64,000 nucleotides of DNA from Lentzea albida. Lineage in GTDB: Bacteria; Actinomycetota; Actinomycetes; Mycobacteriales; Pseudonocardiaceae. A program made the position numbers and the translations under genes. Positions 10,625 to 18,347 of this stretch are shown in pieces. The stretch is from assembly GCF_900111005.1 (NCBI RefSeq), contig NZ_FOFV01000001.1:124001-188000 (forward strand), read 5' to 3'. The notes under the pieces are model-generated. The model did no database searches, was not told where the DNA came from, and saw only the letters and a list, made by a program, of their open reading frames with translations. Positions within the stretch are counted from its first letter, which is position 1, and each line of letters starts with the position of its first letter.

Positions 10625-11539
10625 CTAGACCCAGTAGGAAACGCGGGCGCGGTAGTTGCGCAGGATGACCATCGCGAGCGCCCAGCCGATGACGGTGAAG
10701 CCGCCGACGACCACCCAGTGGTGCCAGTCGACCGCGTGGCCGAGCAGCGGCGCGCGGACGATCTCGACGAAGTGGTAGACGGGGTTGAGCTCGGCGATCA
10801 GGATCCGCCAGTCGTTGCTGCCGCCACCGGTGACCTTCTGCAGCACGCCCGCGTCCCAGACGATCGGCGTCATGAAGAAGACCAGGTTGATGAAGCTGGT
10901 CACGACCGGCGGGATGTCGCGGAAGCGGGTGCTGATGACGCCGAACGCCAGCGCGACCCACACCGCGTTGACCGCGAGCAGGACGAAACCGGGGATCGCG
11001 AGCACGATGGTCCAGCTCAGGCCGGGGTGGACCGGCCCGCCGTCGCTGATCGTGTACTGCTGGCTCAGCGCGGGGAAGAAGATGGCCAGCACGATCGCGT
11101 AGACCGCGAGGTTGTGCAGCAGGAAGAGGACCTGGCGCCACACCATGCGCATCACGTGGACGGTGATCGGCGCGGGGAGGTGCTTGATGAGCCCCTCGTT
11201 CGCGATGAACACGTCGGTGCCCTCGGTGATGCAGCCGAGGATGAAGTTCCAGACGATGAAGCCGACCGTGACGTACGGGAGGAACGTCGGGACGTTCGTG
11301 TCGAACAGCACCGAGTAGAGCAGGCCCAGGGCCAGCGCTGTCGTGCCCATGGAGATCGTGATCCACAGGGGTCCGATCACCGAGCGGCGGTAGCGCTGCT
11401 TGATGTCCTGCCAGCCGAGGTGGCCCCACAGTTCGCGGTGGTCCCACGCCTCACGCACATCGGCGAACGCGCGCTTGAAGCTGCGCGAGGAGATGGCAGG
11501 CGGCGCCTCGGGGTGCTCGAGGGTACTGGTGGCTTGCAC
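10625..11539 (-). CDS. wzm: galactan ABC exporter permease (Wzm/RfbD type)
   Basis: Membrane subunit of the galactan exporter, the counterpart of Rv3783. 304 residues, ABC-2 family. A cytoplasmic N-terminus leads to the conserved HRELWGHLGWQDIKQRYRRS segment, then about six membrane helices; YSVLFDTNVPTFLPYVTVGFIVW and FFMTPIVWDAG are characteristic of the family. The start is GTG (VQATSTLEHPEAPP). It lies 16 bases upstream of wzt and 59 bases after the methyltransferase gene, so it is probably co-transcribed with both. Confidence 0.93.
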   Translation of the reverse strand: MQATSTLEHPEAPPAISSRSFKRAFADVREAWDHRELWGHLGWQDIKQRYRRSVIGPLWITISMGTTALALGLLYSVLFDTNVPTFLPYVTVGFIVWNFILGCITEGTDVFIANEGLIKHLPAPITVHVMRMVWRQVLFLLHNLAVYAIVLAIFFPALSQQYTISDGGPVHPGLSWTIVLAIPGFVLLAVNAVWVALAFGVISTRFRDIPPVVTSFINLVFFMTPIVWDAGVLQKVTGGGSNDWRILIAELNPVYHFVEIVRAPLLGHAVDWHHWVVVGGFTVIGWALAMVILRNYRARVSYWV

Positions 11540-11598
11540 GAGGACTGAGCGTACCGGCGTCCGTTCACCGACCTGGACGCCGGTACGTCACGGAGTGG

Positions 11599-12450
11599 TC
11601 AACGGGCGGGGATCTTGGTCACCCGCATGGTGACCTGCTCGTTGTCGAACGTGAACGCTTCGTAGCTGAACTCGATGCCGGTCTGCTCGACGTACTCGGT
11701 CCACGCCTTGTGCTCGTGGTCCATCCAGCCCGGGAAGTTGAAGTACTCGTCGAAGTGGACGACGCTGCCCTCGACCAGGCGCGGACCGACCAGCTCCAGC
11801 ACGGTCTTCGTCGAGGAGTAGAGGTCGCAGTCGACGTGCAGGAACGTCACCGGCCCCTCGTGCTCCGCCAGGAAGCCCGGCAGCACCTCGTCGAACCAGC
11901 CCACGACGAGCTCGGCACCCGGCACCTCGGGCAGGCCGTCGACGTTGAACGCGCCGGCGGGGAAGCCGTTGCGCCAGTTCTCCGGCAGGCCCTCGAACGA
12001 GTCGAAGCCGAAGACGCCCTCACCCTCGCGCGCGGTCGCGATGATCTTCAGCGTGGTGCCCTGGTAGACGCCGAACTCCAGCGCGAGCCCGCCCGCGGGG
12101 GCGAGCGACAGCGCGTGTTCGAGCGTCTCGTGCGGGTGACCGAACTGAGGCGCGTGCGGCATGTTGTCGCGCACGAAGTTCGCGCTCTGCAGCGCGGCCT
12201 CCTGCTCACCCGCGAACACCAGGTCGCGGCGGCTGCGGATCTCCAGCTGACGGGTCTGGTCGACGGACCGGTCACCCTGGTGGCGGATCTCGTCGCGCAC
12301 CTGCCGGCCCAGGTCGTCCACCTGGCGTTGCAGGTCGTCGACCTGCGCGCGGATCGGGGCGACGGCGTCCGCCACGATCTCGATCGCCTTCACCCGCAGC
12401 TTGTGGCGCAGTTGCTTCGCCGACAGGGCGCGGCGCACCTGCTCGAGCAC
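11599..12450 (-). CDS. coiled-coil class I SAM methyltransferase (TylF/MycF-like) in the galactan operon
   Basis: A 283-residue protein with a predicted coiled coil at about residues 25-75 (heptad pattern around VDDLQRQVDDLGRQV) followed by a SAM methyltransferase domain. LALEFGVYQGTTLKII is motif I, FGFDSFEGLPENW is the hallmark of TylF/MycF sugar O-methyltransferases, and VTFLHVDCDLYSSTKTVLE holds the metal-binding acidic residues. The GTG start has GGAGAGGAG just upstream. Position between bpa and wzm suggests it modifies the galactan or its linker; that is inference from context and family. An alternative is a role in an unrelated glycan. Confidence 0.8.
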   Translation of the reverse strand: MLEQVRRALSAKQLRHKLRVKAIEIVADAVAPIRAQVDDLQRQVDDLGRQVRDEIRHQGDRSVDQTRQLEIRSRRDLVFAGEQEAALQSANFVRDNMPHAPQFGHPHETLEHALSLAPAGGLALEFGVYQGTTLKIIATAREGEGVFGFDSFEGLPENWRNGFPAGAFNVDGLPEVPGAELVVGWFDEVLPGFLAEHEGPVTFLHVDCDLYSSTKTVLELVGPRLVEGSVVHFDEYFNFPGWMDHEHKAWTEYVEQTGIEFSYEAFTFDNEQVTMRVTKIPAR

Positions 12451-12516
12451 GATGGCTCCTCTCCAGGAAGTTCAGCGCATAGTAGAGCCACTTCCGGGCG
12501 TCATCGCCAGAGGTCG

Positions 12517-12993
12517 TCAGAGGTACTGACCGGTGCCCTTGCCCGTGACGCCGCCCTCCGCTGCCTCGCCGCCGCTGCCCGCGGGCAGTGCCCGGCCGCG
12601 CATCTGCTCCAGCTGCGCGCGGGCCGCCATCTGCTGGGCGAACAGCGCCGTCTGGATGCCGTGGAAGAGGCCCTCCAGCCAGCCGACCAGCTGGGCCTGC
12701 GCGATCCGCAGCTCGGCGTCGGACGGGGTGCCGTCCTCGGTGAACGGCAGCGACAGCCGCTCCAGCTCCTCGCGCAGCTCGGGCGCCAGGCCGTCCTCGA
12801 GCTCCTCGATCGACCGCTTGTGGATCTCCTTGAGGCGGTTGCGGCTGGCCTCGTCCAGGGGAGCGGCCCGCACCTCCTCCAGGAGCTGCTTGATCATCGT
12901 GCCGATCCGCATGACCTTGGCCGGCTGTTCGACGAGGTCGGCGATGTCGCCGTCCTGTCCGCCGACGATTACGACGGGCTGCTCCTGGTTCAT
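12517..12993 (-). CDS. bpa: bacterial proteasome activator Bpa (PafE)
   Basis: ATP-independent ring activator that opens the 20S proteasome gate, the counterpart of Rv3780. 158 residues, slightly shorter than the mycobacterial protein. The helical core (AKVMRIGTMIKQLLEEVR, HKRSIEELEDGLAPELREELERL, AQLVGWLEGLFHGIQTALFAQQMAARAQLEQM) is characteristic, and the chain ends in GQYL, the hydrophobic-Tyr-X proteasome-docking tail. The ATG at 12993 is preferred over one nine bases upstream because GAGG lies nine bases before it. It leads the minus-strand run into the methyltransferase and galactan exporter, conserving a mycobacterial gene order. Confidence 0.94.
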   Translation of the reverse strand: MNQEQPVVIVGGQDGDIADLVEQPAKVMRIGTMIKQLLEEVRAAPLDEASRNRLKEIHKRSIEELEDGLAPELREELERLSLPFTEDGTPSDAELRIAQAQLVGWLEGLFHGIQTALFAQQMAARAQLEQMRGRALPAGSGGEAAEGGVTGKGTGQYL

Positions 12994-13084
12994 GGTGTCC
13001 ATCCTCGCGCCATTCACGTTTTCGAAACTTATCGGGGTGGGGCTGGTCGTCGCGGTGTTTGCTCGCATACGTACGGTGTGTGTC

Positions 13085-14284
13085 ATGGCGTTCGACGTCG
13101 CACGGGTACGAGGGCTCTTCCCCGCGCTCGGCGACGGCTGGGTACACCTCGACGCACCCGCCGGCATGCAGGTGCCCGAACAGGTCGCCACCGCCGTCTC
13201 CACCGCGCTGCGCGCCCCCGTGTCCGGACCGGGAGGCATCTTCCCCGCGTCCCAGAGGGCCCAGGGCATCGTGGACGCCGCCCGCAGGGCCGTCGCGGAC
13301 CTCGTCGGAGGCGATCCCGCCGGCGTCGTGCTCGGTCCTTCCTCCGCTGTGATGTTGCAACGCCTCGCCGACGCCATGACCGACGACTGGTTCATGGGCG
13401 ACGAGGTCCTGGTTTCCCGCTTGGACCACCCCGCGAACATCGCGCCGTGGTTGCGGGCGACACAGCGCACCGGCAGCGCGGTCAAGTGGGCGGAGATCGA
13501 CATCGAGACCTGCGAGCTGCCGAGCTGGCAGTTCGACGAGCTGGTCACCGACCGCACGAAGCTCATCGCCATCACGGCGGCGTCCGGCGTGGTCGGCACC
13601 CGTCCCGACCTGGCCAAGATCTCCGCGGTGGCCCGCGCGCACGGCTCGCTGATGGTGGTCGACGCCTCGTCCGCGGCCCCGTTCGTGCCGCTGGACATCG
13701 TTGCCATGGGTGCCGACGTCGTGGCGCTGTCCGCCGGTCAGTGGGGCGGCCCGCCGGTCGGCGCGCTGGTGTTCCGCGACCCGTCGGTGCTGGAGCGGCT
13801 GCCGTCGGTCTCGGTCGACCCGATGGCGCGCGGCCCGGAGCGCCTGGAGCTCGGCCCGCACGCGTATCCGATGCTCGCCGGGCTCGTTGCGTCGGTTGAG
13901 TACCTCGCGGACCTCGACGACGCGGCCTCGGGCACGCGCCGGGAGCGGCTGCTCACGTCGCTCGGATCGGTGAAGGCCTACCAGGCGGGGCTGCTCGCTA
14001 ACCTGATCAACGAACTGCGTTCGCTGCGGCACGTGATGGTGATCGGCGACGCGATGCGGAGAGTGCCCGCGCTGGCGTTCTCGATCGCCGGGGTCAAGGC
14101 GGAGGACGGCGTCGAACACCTCGCGTCGCGGGGCGTCTGCGCGTTCGCCGATCCGGGCCAGCACGGGGTGTTCTCGGTGCTGGGCGTCGGCGAGATCGGC
14201 GGCGCCATCCGCATCGGGCTCGCGCACTACACGAACGCAGTCGAGATGGACGACCTGGTGCGGGCGGTGGCCGAACTGGGCTGA
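13085..14284 (+). CDS. cysteine-desulfurase-like class V aminotransferase fold protein
   Basis: A 399-residue member of the PLP fold-type I, class V group, similar in context to M. tuberculosis Rv3778c. The N-terminus FDVARVRGLFPALGDGWVHLDAPAG, the DHPANIAPWL loop and MVVDASSAAPFVPLDI (cofactor aspartate) follow the desulfurase pattern. At the place where the Schiff-base lysine is expected (usual S-x-H/Y-K), the sequence reads SAGQWGGPPVGAL, with Gln at residue 219 (codon CAG at 13739-13741). It may therefore not use PLP in the normal way. It is divergent from bpa with about 90 bp between. Confidence 0.82.
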   Translation: MAFDVARVRGLFPALGDGWVHLDAPAGMQVPEQVATAVSTALRAPVSGPGGIFPASQRAQGIVDAARRAVADLVGGDPAGVVLGPSSAVMLQRLADAMTDDWFMGDEVLVSRLDHPANIAPWLRATQRTGSAVKWAEIDIETCELPSWQFDELVTDRTKLIAITAASGVVGTRPDLAKISAVARAHGSLMVVDASSAAPFVPLDIVAMGADVVALSAGQWGGPPVGALVFRDPSVLERLPSVSVDPMARGPERLELGPHAYPMLAGLVASVEYLADLDDAASGTRRERLLTSLGSVKAYQAGLLANLINELRSLRHVMVIGDAMRRVPALAFSIAGVKAEDGVEHLASRGVCAFADPGQHGVFSVLGVGEIGGAIRIGLAHYTNAVEMDDLVRAVAELG

Positions 14285-14303
14285 GGGATTCGGGAGTGCA
14301 CGC

Positions 14304-14948
14304 TTGGACGACTCGCTGGCTCGCGAGCTCGCTGACCTCTCCGCCCTGCAGCGCATCGGCTCGTTGAACACCGAGTACCTGCCGCAGCTCTCCGGCGACC
14401 TCAGGCCGGCGGCACTCGTGGCGGTGATGGACGAGGTCGTGCTCGGCGCCCGGACCGTCCTGGTGGAACTGAGCTGCGGCTCGTCGTCCGTCCTCTTGGC
14501 ACGGTTGTTGCAGCAACGCGGTTTCGGTCACCTGTTGTCGATCGAGCACGACGAGCGCACGGCTGCTTTCGTTGCCTCACAACTACGTCGTGAAGGCCTC
14601 GGCTCGGTGGCCCGCGTCGTGCACGCGCCGTTGTCGAGGCATCCTGCGGCGTTGTCGCGGCACGGCCAGTGGTACGCGCCGCAGCAGGTGCACGACGAGG
14701 TGCTCGCGTTCGTCGAGCGGTTCGGCCTGGTGGACCTGCTGCTCGTGGACGGGCCGGGGTCCGGCGACTCGCGCTACCCGGCGTTGCCCGTGCTGCGCGC
14801 GGTGCTGGCGCCGGGAGCGACCGTGCTGGCCGACGACGCCGACCGGCCGGACGAGGCCGCCGTGCTGACGCGGTGGTCCGAGGAGTTCGGGCTGGAGTTC
14901 CGCACGGCTCCCCGGACCTCGATGGCGACCTCTACCGTTCCCGCTTGA
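14304..14948 (+). CDS. small class I SAM-dependent methyltransferase-like protein
   Basis: A 214-residue protein with a Rossmann methyltransferase core: TVLVELSCGSSSVLLARLLQ replaces the usual E-x-G-x-G motif I, LLSIEHDERTAAFVASQL holds the acidic ribose-binding position, and FGLVDLLLVDGPGSGDSRYPALP is the later D-G-P motif found in methyltransferase family 24. No substrate can be named. The start is TTG with GGGAG about eight bases upstream. It follows the desulfurase-like gene by 19 bases, suggesting co-transcription. Its 3' end overlaps the convergent oxidoreductase gene by 17 bases. Confidence 0.75.
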   Translation: MDDSLARELADLSALQRIGSLNTEYLPQLSGDLRPAALVAVMDEVVLGARTVLVELSCGSSSVLLARLLQQRGFGHLLSIEHDERTAAFVASQLRREGLGSVARVVHAPLSRHPAALSRHGQWYAPQQVHDEVLAFVERFGLVDLLLVDGPGSGDSRYPALPVLRAVLAPGATVLADDADRPDEAAVLTRWSEEFGLEFRTAPRTSMATSTVPA

Positions 14949-15897
14949 GCAGCACCTTGCCGAAGACGGTGCTGGACTCCAGCAGCCGGTGGGCTTCCGC
15001 GGCGTCCGACATCGGCACGACCTGACCGACGACGGGCTTCACCGCGCCGCTCTCGACCAGCGGCCACAGGTGCTCGCGGACCTGGGCCACGATCGCACCC
15101 TTGTTCTCGACGCTGCGGCCGCGCAGGCCGGTCCCCATCACCGACGCGCGCTTGGCGAGCAGCTTGCCGATCGGCAGCTCGCCCTTCACACCGCCCTGCA
15201 TGCCGATGATCATCAACCGGCCGTCGGGCGCGAGCACGTCGATGTTGCGGGACAGGTAGGAGGCGCCCATGTTGTCGAGGACGACGTCGGCCTGCTTCAC
15301 CTCGGCGACGAAGTCCTGGGTCTTGTAGTTGACCGTGATGTCGGCGCCGAGCTCGGCGCACTTCTGCAGGCGTTCGTCCGATCCCGCCGTGACGGCGACG
15401 GTCGCGCCGAGCGCCTTGGCGACCTGGATGGCGTGCGTGCCGATGCCGCCCGCGCCGCCGTGCACGAGGAACGTCTCACCGAGCTTGAGGCGGCCGTCCA
15501 TCACGACGTTCGACCACACCGTGCACGCGACCTCGGGCAGTGAGGCGGCCGTGACGAGGTCGACGCCCTTCGGCACCGGCAAGAGCTGTGGCGCGGGTAC
15601 GACGACCTTCTCCGCGTAGCCGCCACCGGCCAGCAGCGCGCACACCTCGTCGCCGACGTTCCAGCCGGTGACGCCCTCACCGATCTCGGCGATCGTGCCG
15701 GAGCACTCCAGCCCGATGATCTCCGACGCGCCCTTGGGCGGCGGGTAGAGACCCTGGCGCTGCAACAGGTCCGCGCGGTTGACCGCACTCGCGGCGACGT
15801 CGATCAGCACCTCGCCCCTGCCGGGCGAGGGGTCCTGCACCTCGGTCCACTCGAGCACGTCCGGGCCGCCGGGTTCGCGAACAGTGATGGCACGCAT
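14932..15897 (-). CDS. NAD(P)H-dependent quinone oxidoreductase (PIG3-like MDR)
   Basis: Medium-chain reductase without structural zinc, 321 residues, likely reducing quinones with NADPH in the cytoplasm. VRADL-type N-terminal region reads NRADLLQRQGLYPPPKGASEIIGLECSGTI, the PIG3/TP53I3 signature. The cofactor loop is VHGGAGGIGTHAIQVAKA at 145-162. The C-terminus (AAEAHRLLESSTVFGKVLL) is typical. Context matches Rv3777 beside Rv3778c. The ATG start was chosen because family members begin MRAIT. It is convergent with the preceding methyltransferase gene and divergent from the acetyltransferase gene. Confidence 0.92.
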   Translation of the reverse strand: MRAITVREPGGPDVLEWTEVQDPSPGRGEVLIDVAASAVNRADLLQRQGLYPPPKGASEIIGLECSGTIAEIGEGVTGWNVGDEVCALLAGGGYAEKVVVPAPQLLPVPKGVDLVTAASLPEVACTVWSNVVMDGRLKLGETFLVHGGAGGIGTHAIQVAKALGATVAVTAGSDERLQKCAELGADITVNYKTQDFVAEVKQADVVLDNMGASYLSRNIDVLAPDGRLMIIGMQGGVKGELPIGKLLAKRASVMGTGLRGRSVENKGAIVAQVREHLWPLVESGAVKPVVGQVVPMSDAAEAHRLLESSTVFGKVLLKRER

Positions 15898-15942
15898 ACA
15901 GTCGACCGTAATACCGTTCGACAGGTCCGGCACCATCGGATC

Positions 15943-16575
15943 ATGGACGCCTGGCCTCTGCGACACCTCGTTCTCCGCACCCCGCGCCTGGAACTGCGCC
16001 CGGACGACGACGCCGGTCTGTTCGAGCTCGTCGACGTGGCGCTGGCGGGCGTGCACGACCCGGACGAGATGCCGTTCAACGTGGCCTGGACCGACCGCCT
16101 CCCGGAAGACGGCGGCCGCAGCATGGTCCAGCACTTCTGGGGCGTGCGCGCCCGGTTCGAGGTGGAGGACTGGGCGATCTGCTTCCTCGTGCGGCACGAA
16201 GGCCGGGTCATCGGCGTGCAGGAGGTCAACGCCCAGAAGTTCGGCGCACTGCGTGAGGTGACCACCGGCTCGTGGCTCGGCAAGGAGTTCCACGGCAACG
16301 GTTTCGGCACGGAGATGCGTGTGGCCGCGCTGCAGTTCGCGTTCGACCACCTGGGCGCGCGCATCGCTCGTTCGGCGGCTTGGCAGGGAAACCACGCGTC
16401 GAACCGCGTCAGCGCCAAGCTCGGCTACGTGCAGGACGGCACGACGGCCGCCGCGCCGCGCGGCGAACGCCTTGAGCACGTGCGATTGCGCCTCGACGAG
16501 CCCGACTTCGTGCGCCCGGACTGGAACGTGGAGGTCGCCGGGCTAGCGGAGTGTGTTCACCTGATCACCAGCTGA
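15943..16575 (+). CDS. GNAT family N-acetyltransferase (RimJ/RimL-like)
   Basis: A 210-residue acetyl-CoA-dependent acyltransferase. It opens LRHLVLRTPRLELRPDDDAGLFEL, the usual RimJ/L first strand, and has the acetyl-CoA loop GSWLGKEFHGNGFGTEMR followed by AFDHLGARIARSAAWQGNHASNRVSAKLGYVQDG, which matches motif A/B of the family. The acceptor (protein N-terminus, amino sugar or other amine) is unknown. It stands alone, divergent from the oxidoreductase gene by 45 bases. Confidence 0.9.
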   Translation: MDAWPLRHLVLRTPRLELRPDDDAGLFELVDVALAGVHDPDEMPFNVAWTDRLPEDGGRSMVQHFWGVRARFEVEDWAICFLVRHEGRVIGVQEVNAQKFGALREVTTGSWLGKEFHGNGFGTEMRVAALQFAFDHLGARIARSAAWQGNHASNRVSAKLGYVQDGTTAAAPRGERLEHVRLRLDEPDFVRPDWNVEVAGLAECVHLITS

Positions 16576-16653
16576 ACTCCCGCCGACCGACGGATTGTGT
16601 GCTGCGTCTCCTTTTTGTGAGGGTTCAGCAATCTCGAACGAAGGGGAACGTTC

Positions 16654-18165
16654 ATGTCCGGCAGATCCAAGCTGGCGGCTGTGCTTGCCATCTCGGCACT
16701 AGTCGCAGCCCCCACCGCCACGGCGTCCGCCGCCGCGGAACCCGCAGGACCGGCACTGGCCAAGAAGCTCGCGAAGAAGGTGACCGTAGAGGGAGTCAAC
16801 CGGCACCTCATCGCGTTCCAGCGCATCGCCGACCGCAACGGAGGCAACCGCGCGGCGCTGACGCCCGGCTACGACGCGAGCGTCGATTACGTCGCGGGCA
16901 AGCTCCGCGACGAGGGCTTCCTGGTCACGACGCCGAACTTCAGCTTCGAAATCCCGGTCAGCGACGCCGAGTCCGCCCGCGTCGACGGCGTGAACTACCA
17001 GGCGATCGTCATGACGGCCTCACCGCAGACCCCGGTGGGCGGCGTCACGGGCCCGCTGCGCGTCGTCCCCGAGGACACCACCACGGGCTGCGAGGCGAGC
17101 GACTTCGCGGGCCAGGACTTCACCGGCTCGGTGGCCCTGATCCGCCGAGGCGGCTGCACGTTCGAGCAGAAGCACCTCAACGCGTTCGCCGCGGGCGCCA
17201 TCGCCGTCCTGGTCTCGAACAACACCGCGGGCCCGCTGTCCAACGTGACGCTGACCAACCCCGGCAAGATCCCGACGGGCGGCATCTCCCAGGCCGACGG
17301 CACCACCCTCGCCGGCAAGGCGGGCGCCACCGCCACCGTCGACATGCGCTTCCACACCGAGACCCGCACCCAGCGCAACGTCATCGCCGAGACCCGCACC
17401 GGCCGCAAGAACAACGTGGTCATGGCAGGCGCCCACCTCGACAGCGTCGAACTCGGCGCCGGCATCAACGACAACGGCACCGGCTCCGCAGCCCTGCTGG
17501 AAACGGCCCTCCAACTCGGCTCCCGCCCGAAGGTCGACAACGCGGTCCGCTTCGCCTGGTGGGGCGCGGAGGAGCGGGGCCTCATCGGCTCCGAGGAATG
17601 GGTCCGCTCGCTGACGTTCGAACAGCAGTTGGACATCGCCCTGTACCTGAACTTCGACATGGTCGGCTCCCCGAACGCCGCCTACTTCATCTACGACGGC
17701 GACGACTCCGACGCGGTCGGCGCGGGCCCCGGCCCGTACGGCTCGGCCCAGATCGAAAAGGCCTTCGCCGACTACTTCGCCGCCAAGGGCGTCCCGACCG
17801 AGGGCACGGACTTCTCGGGCCGCTCGGACTACGGCGAGTTCATCGCGCAGGGCATCCCCGCCGGCGGTCTGTTCACCGGCGCCGAAGGGGTGAAGACCGC
17901 GGCACAGGCGGCCAAGTGGGGCGGCACGGCGGGCGTCGCCTACGACCCCTGCTACCACGCTGCCTGTGACAACCTCGGCAACGTGGACCGGGTGGCGCTG
18001 GGGCGCAACGCCGGCGCGATCGCGTTCGTGACGGCCGCCTACGGCGTGTCCACTGAGGACGTCAACGGGGTGCCGCCGCGTTCGAAGCGGGCTGAGGCCC
18101 GTGCTGCGGCGACGCTGTCGAAGACGGCTGTGGAGCACGACCACTCGCACGCGGCCACTTCGTAG
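16654..18165 (+). CDS. secreted M28 family zinc aminopeptidase with PA domain
   Basis: Exported metallopeptidase, 503 residues, like Streptomyces griseus aminopeptidase. A signal peptide (MSGRSKLAAVLAISALVAAP, cleavage near ASA at 25-27) leads to VEGVNRHLIAFQRIADRNGG, a protease-associated domain (GCEASDFAGQDFTGSVALIRRGGCTFEQK), and the catalytic domain. Visible zinc ligands are His261 (AGAHLDSV), Asp273 (GINDNGTG) and Glu307; Glu306 in WWGAEERG is the expected catalytic base. LNFDMVGSPN and CYHAACDN supply the remaining ligands. The tail is Ala/Lys/His-rich. A second paralogue lies at 25584-26978. A terminator follows. Confidence 0.93.
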   Translation: MSGRSKLAAVLAISALVAAPTATASAAAEPAGPALAKKLAKKVTVEGVNRHLIAFQRIADRNGGNRAALTPGYDASVDYVAGKLRDEGFLVTTPNFSFEIPVSDAESARVDGVNYQAIVMTASPQTPVGGVTGPLRVVPEDTTTGCEASDFAGQDFTGSVALIRRGGCTFEQKHLNAFAAGAIAVLVSNNTAGPLSNVTLTNPGKIPTGGISQADGTTLAGKAGATATVDMRFHTETRTQRNVIAETRTGRKNNVVMAGAHLDSVELGAGINDNGTGSAALLETALQLGSRPKVDNAVRFAWWGAEERGLIGSEEWVRSLTFEQQLDIALYLNFDMVGSPNAAYFIYDGDDSDAVGAGPGPYGSAQIEKAFADYFAAKGVPTEGTDFSGRSDYGEFIAQGIPAGGLFTGAEGVKTAAQAAKWGGTAGVAYDPCYHAACDNLGNVDRVALGRNAGAIAFVTAAYGVSTEDVNGVPPRSKRAEARAAATLSKTAVEHDHSHAATS

Positions 18166-18177
18166 TCGCTCTGTTCG

Positions 18178-18214
18178 AAGGCGGCGGTGTCCTCCGGGAC
18201 ACCGCCGCCTTTTC
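18178..18214 (+). terminator. rho-independent terminator after M28 peptidase
   Basis: Perfect 15-bp stem AAGGCGGCGGTGTCC / GGACACCGCCGCCTT with a TCCG loop and TTT after it, 12 bases beyond the stop. Confidence 0.85.
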
Positions 18215-18347
18215 GCTTCCTGCCGAGGCCGGCGAACTGAGACGGCAGTGGAGATCGACCCTGGCCGAAAGTACTACCTGCCGTGGACAGCGCTTTCCGG
18301 GCACTGGTCGGATGAGGACTTCCGATCCCTGCCGCGAAAGGACCGCC

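Noticed and set aside
7801-10668. 955-codon open frame on the plus strand
   Set aside because: It is an opposite-strand shadow of the sugar-binding protein, glfT1 and wzt genes. GC-rich codon bias keeps the frame open; its product is Arg/Val/Leu-rich low-complexity without domains.
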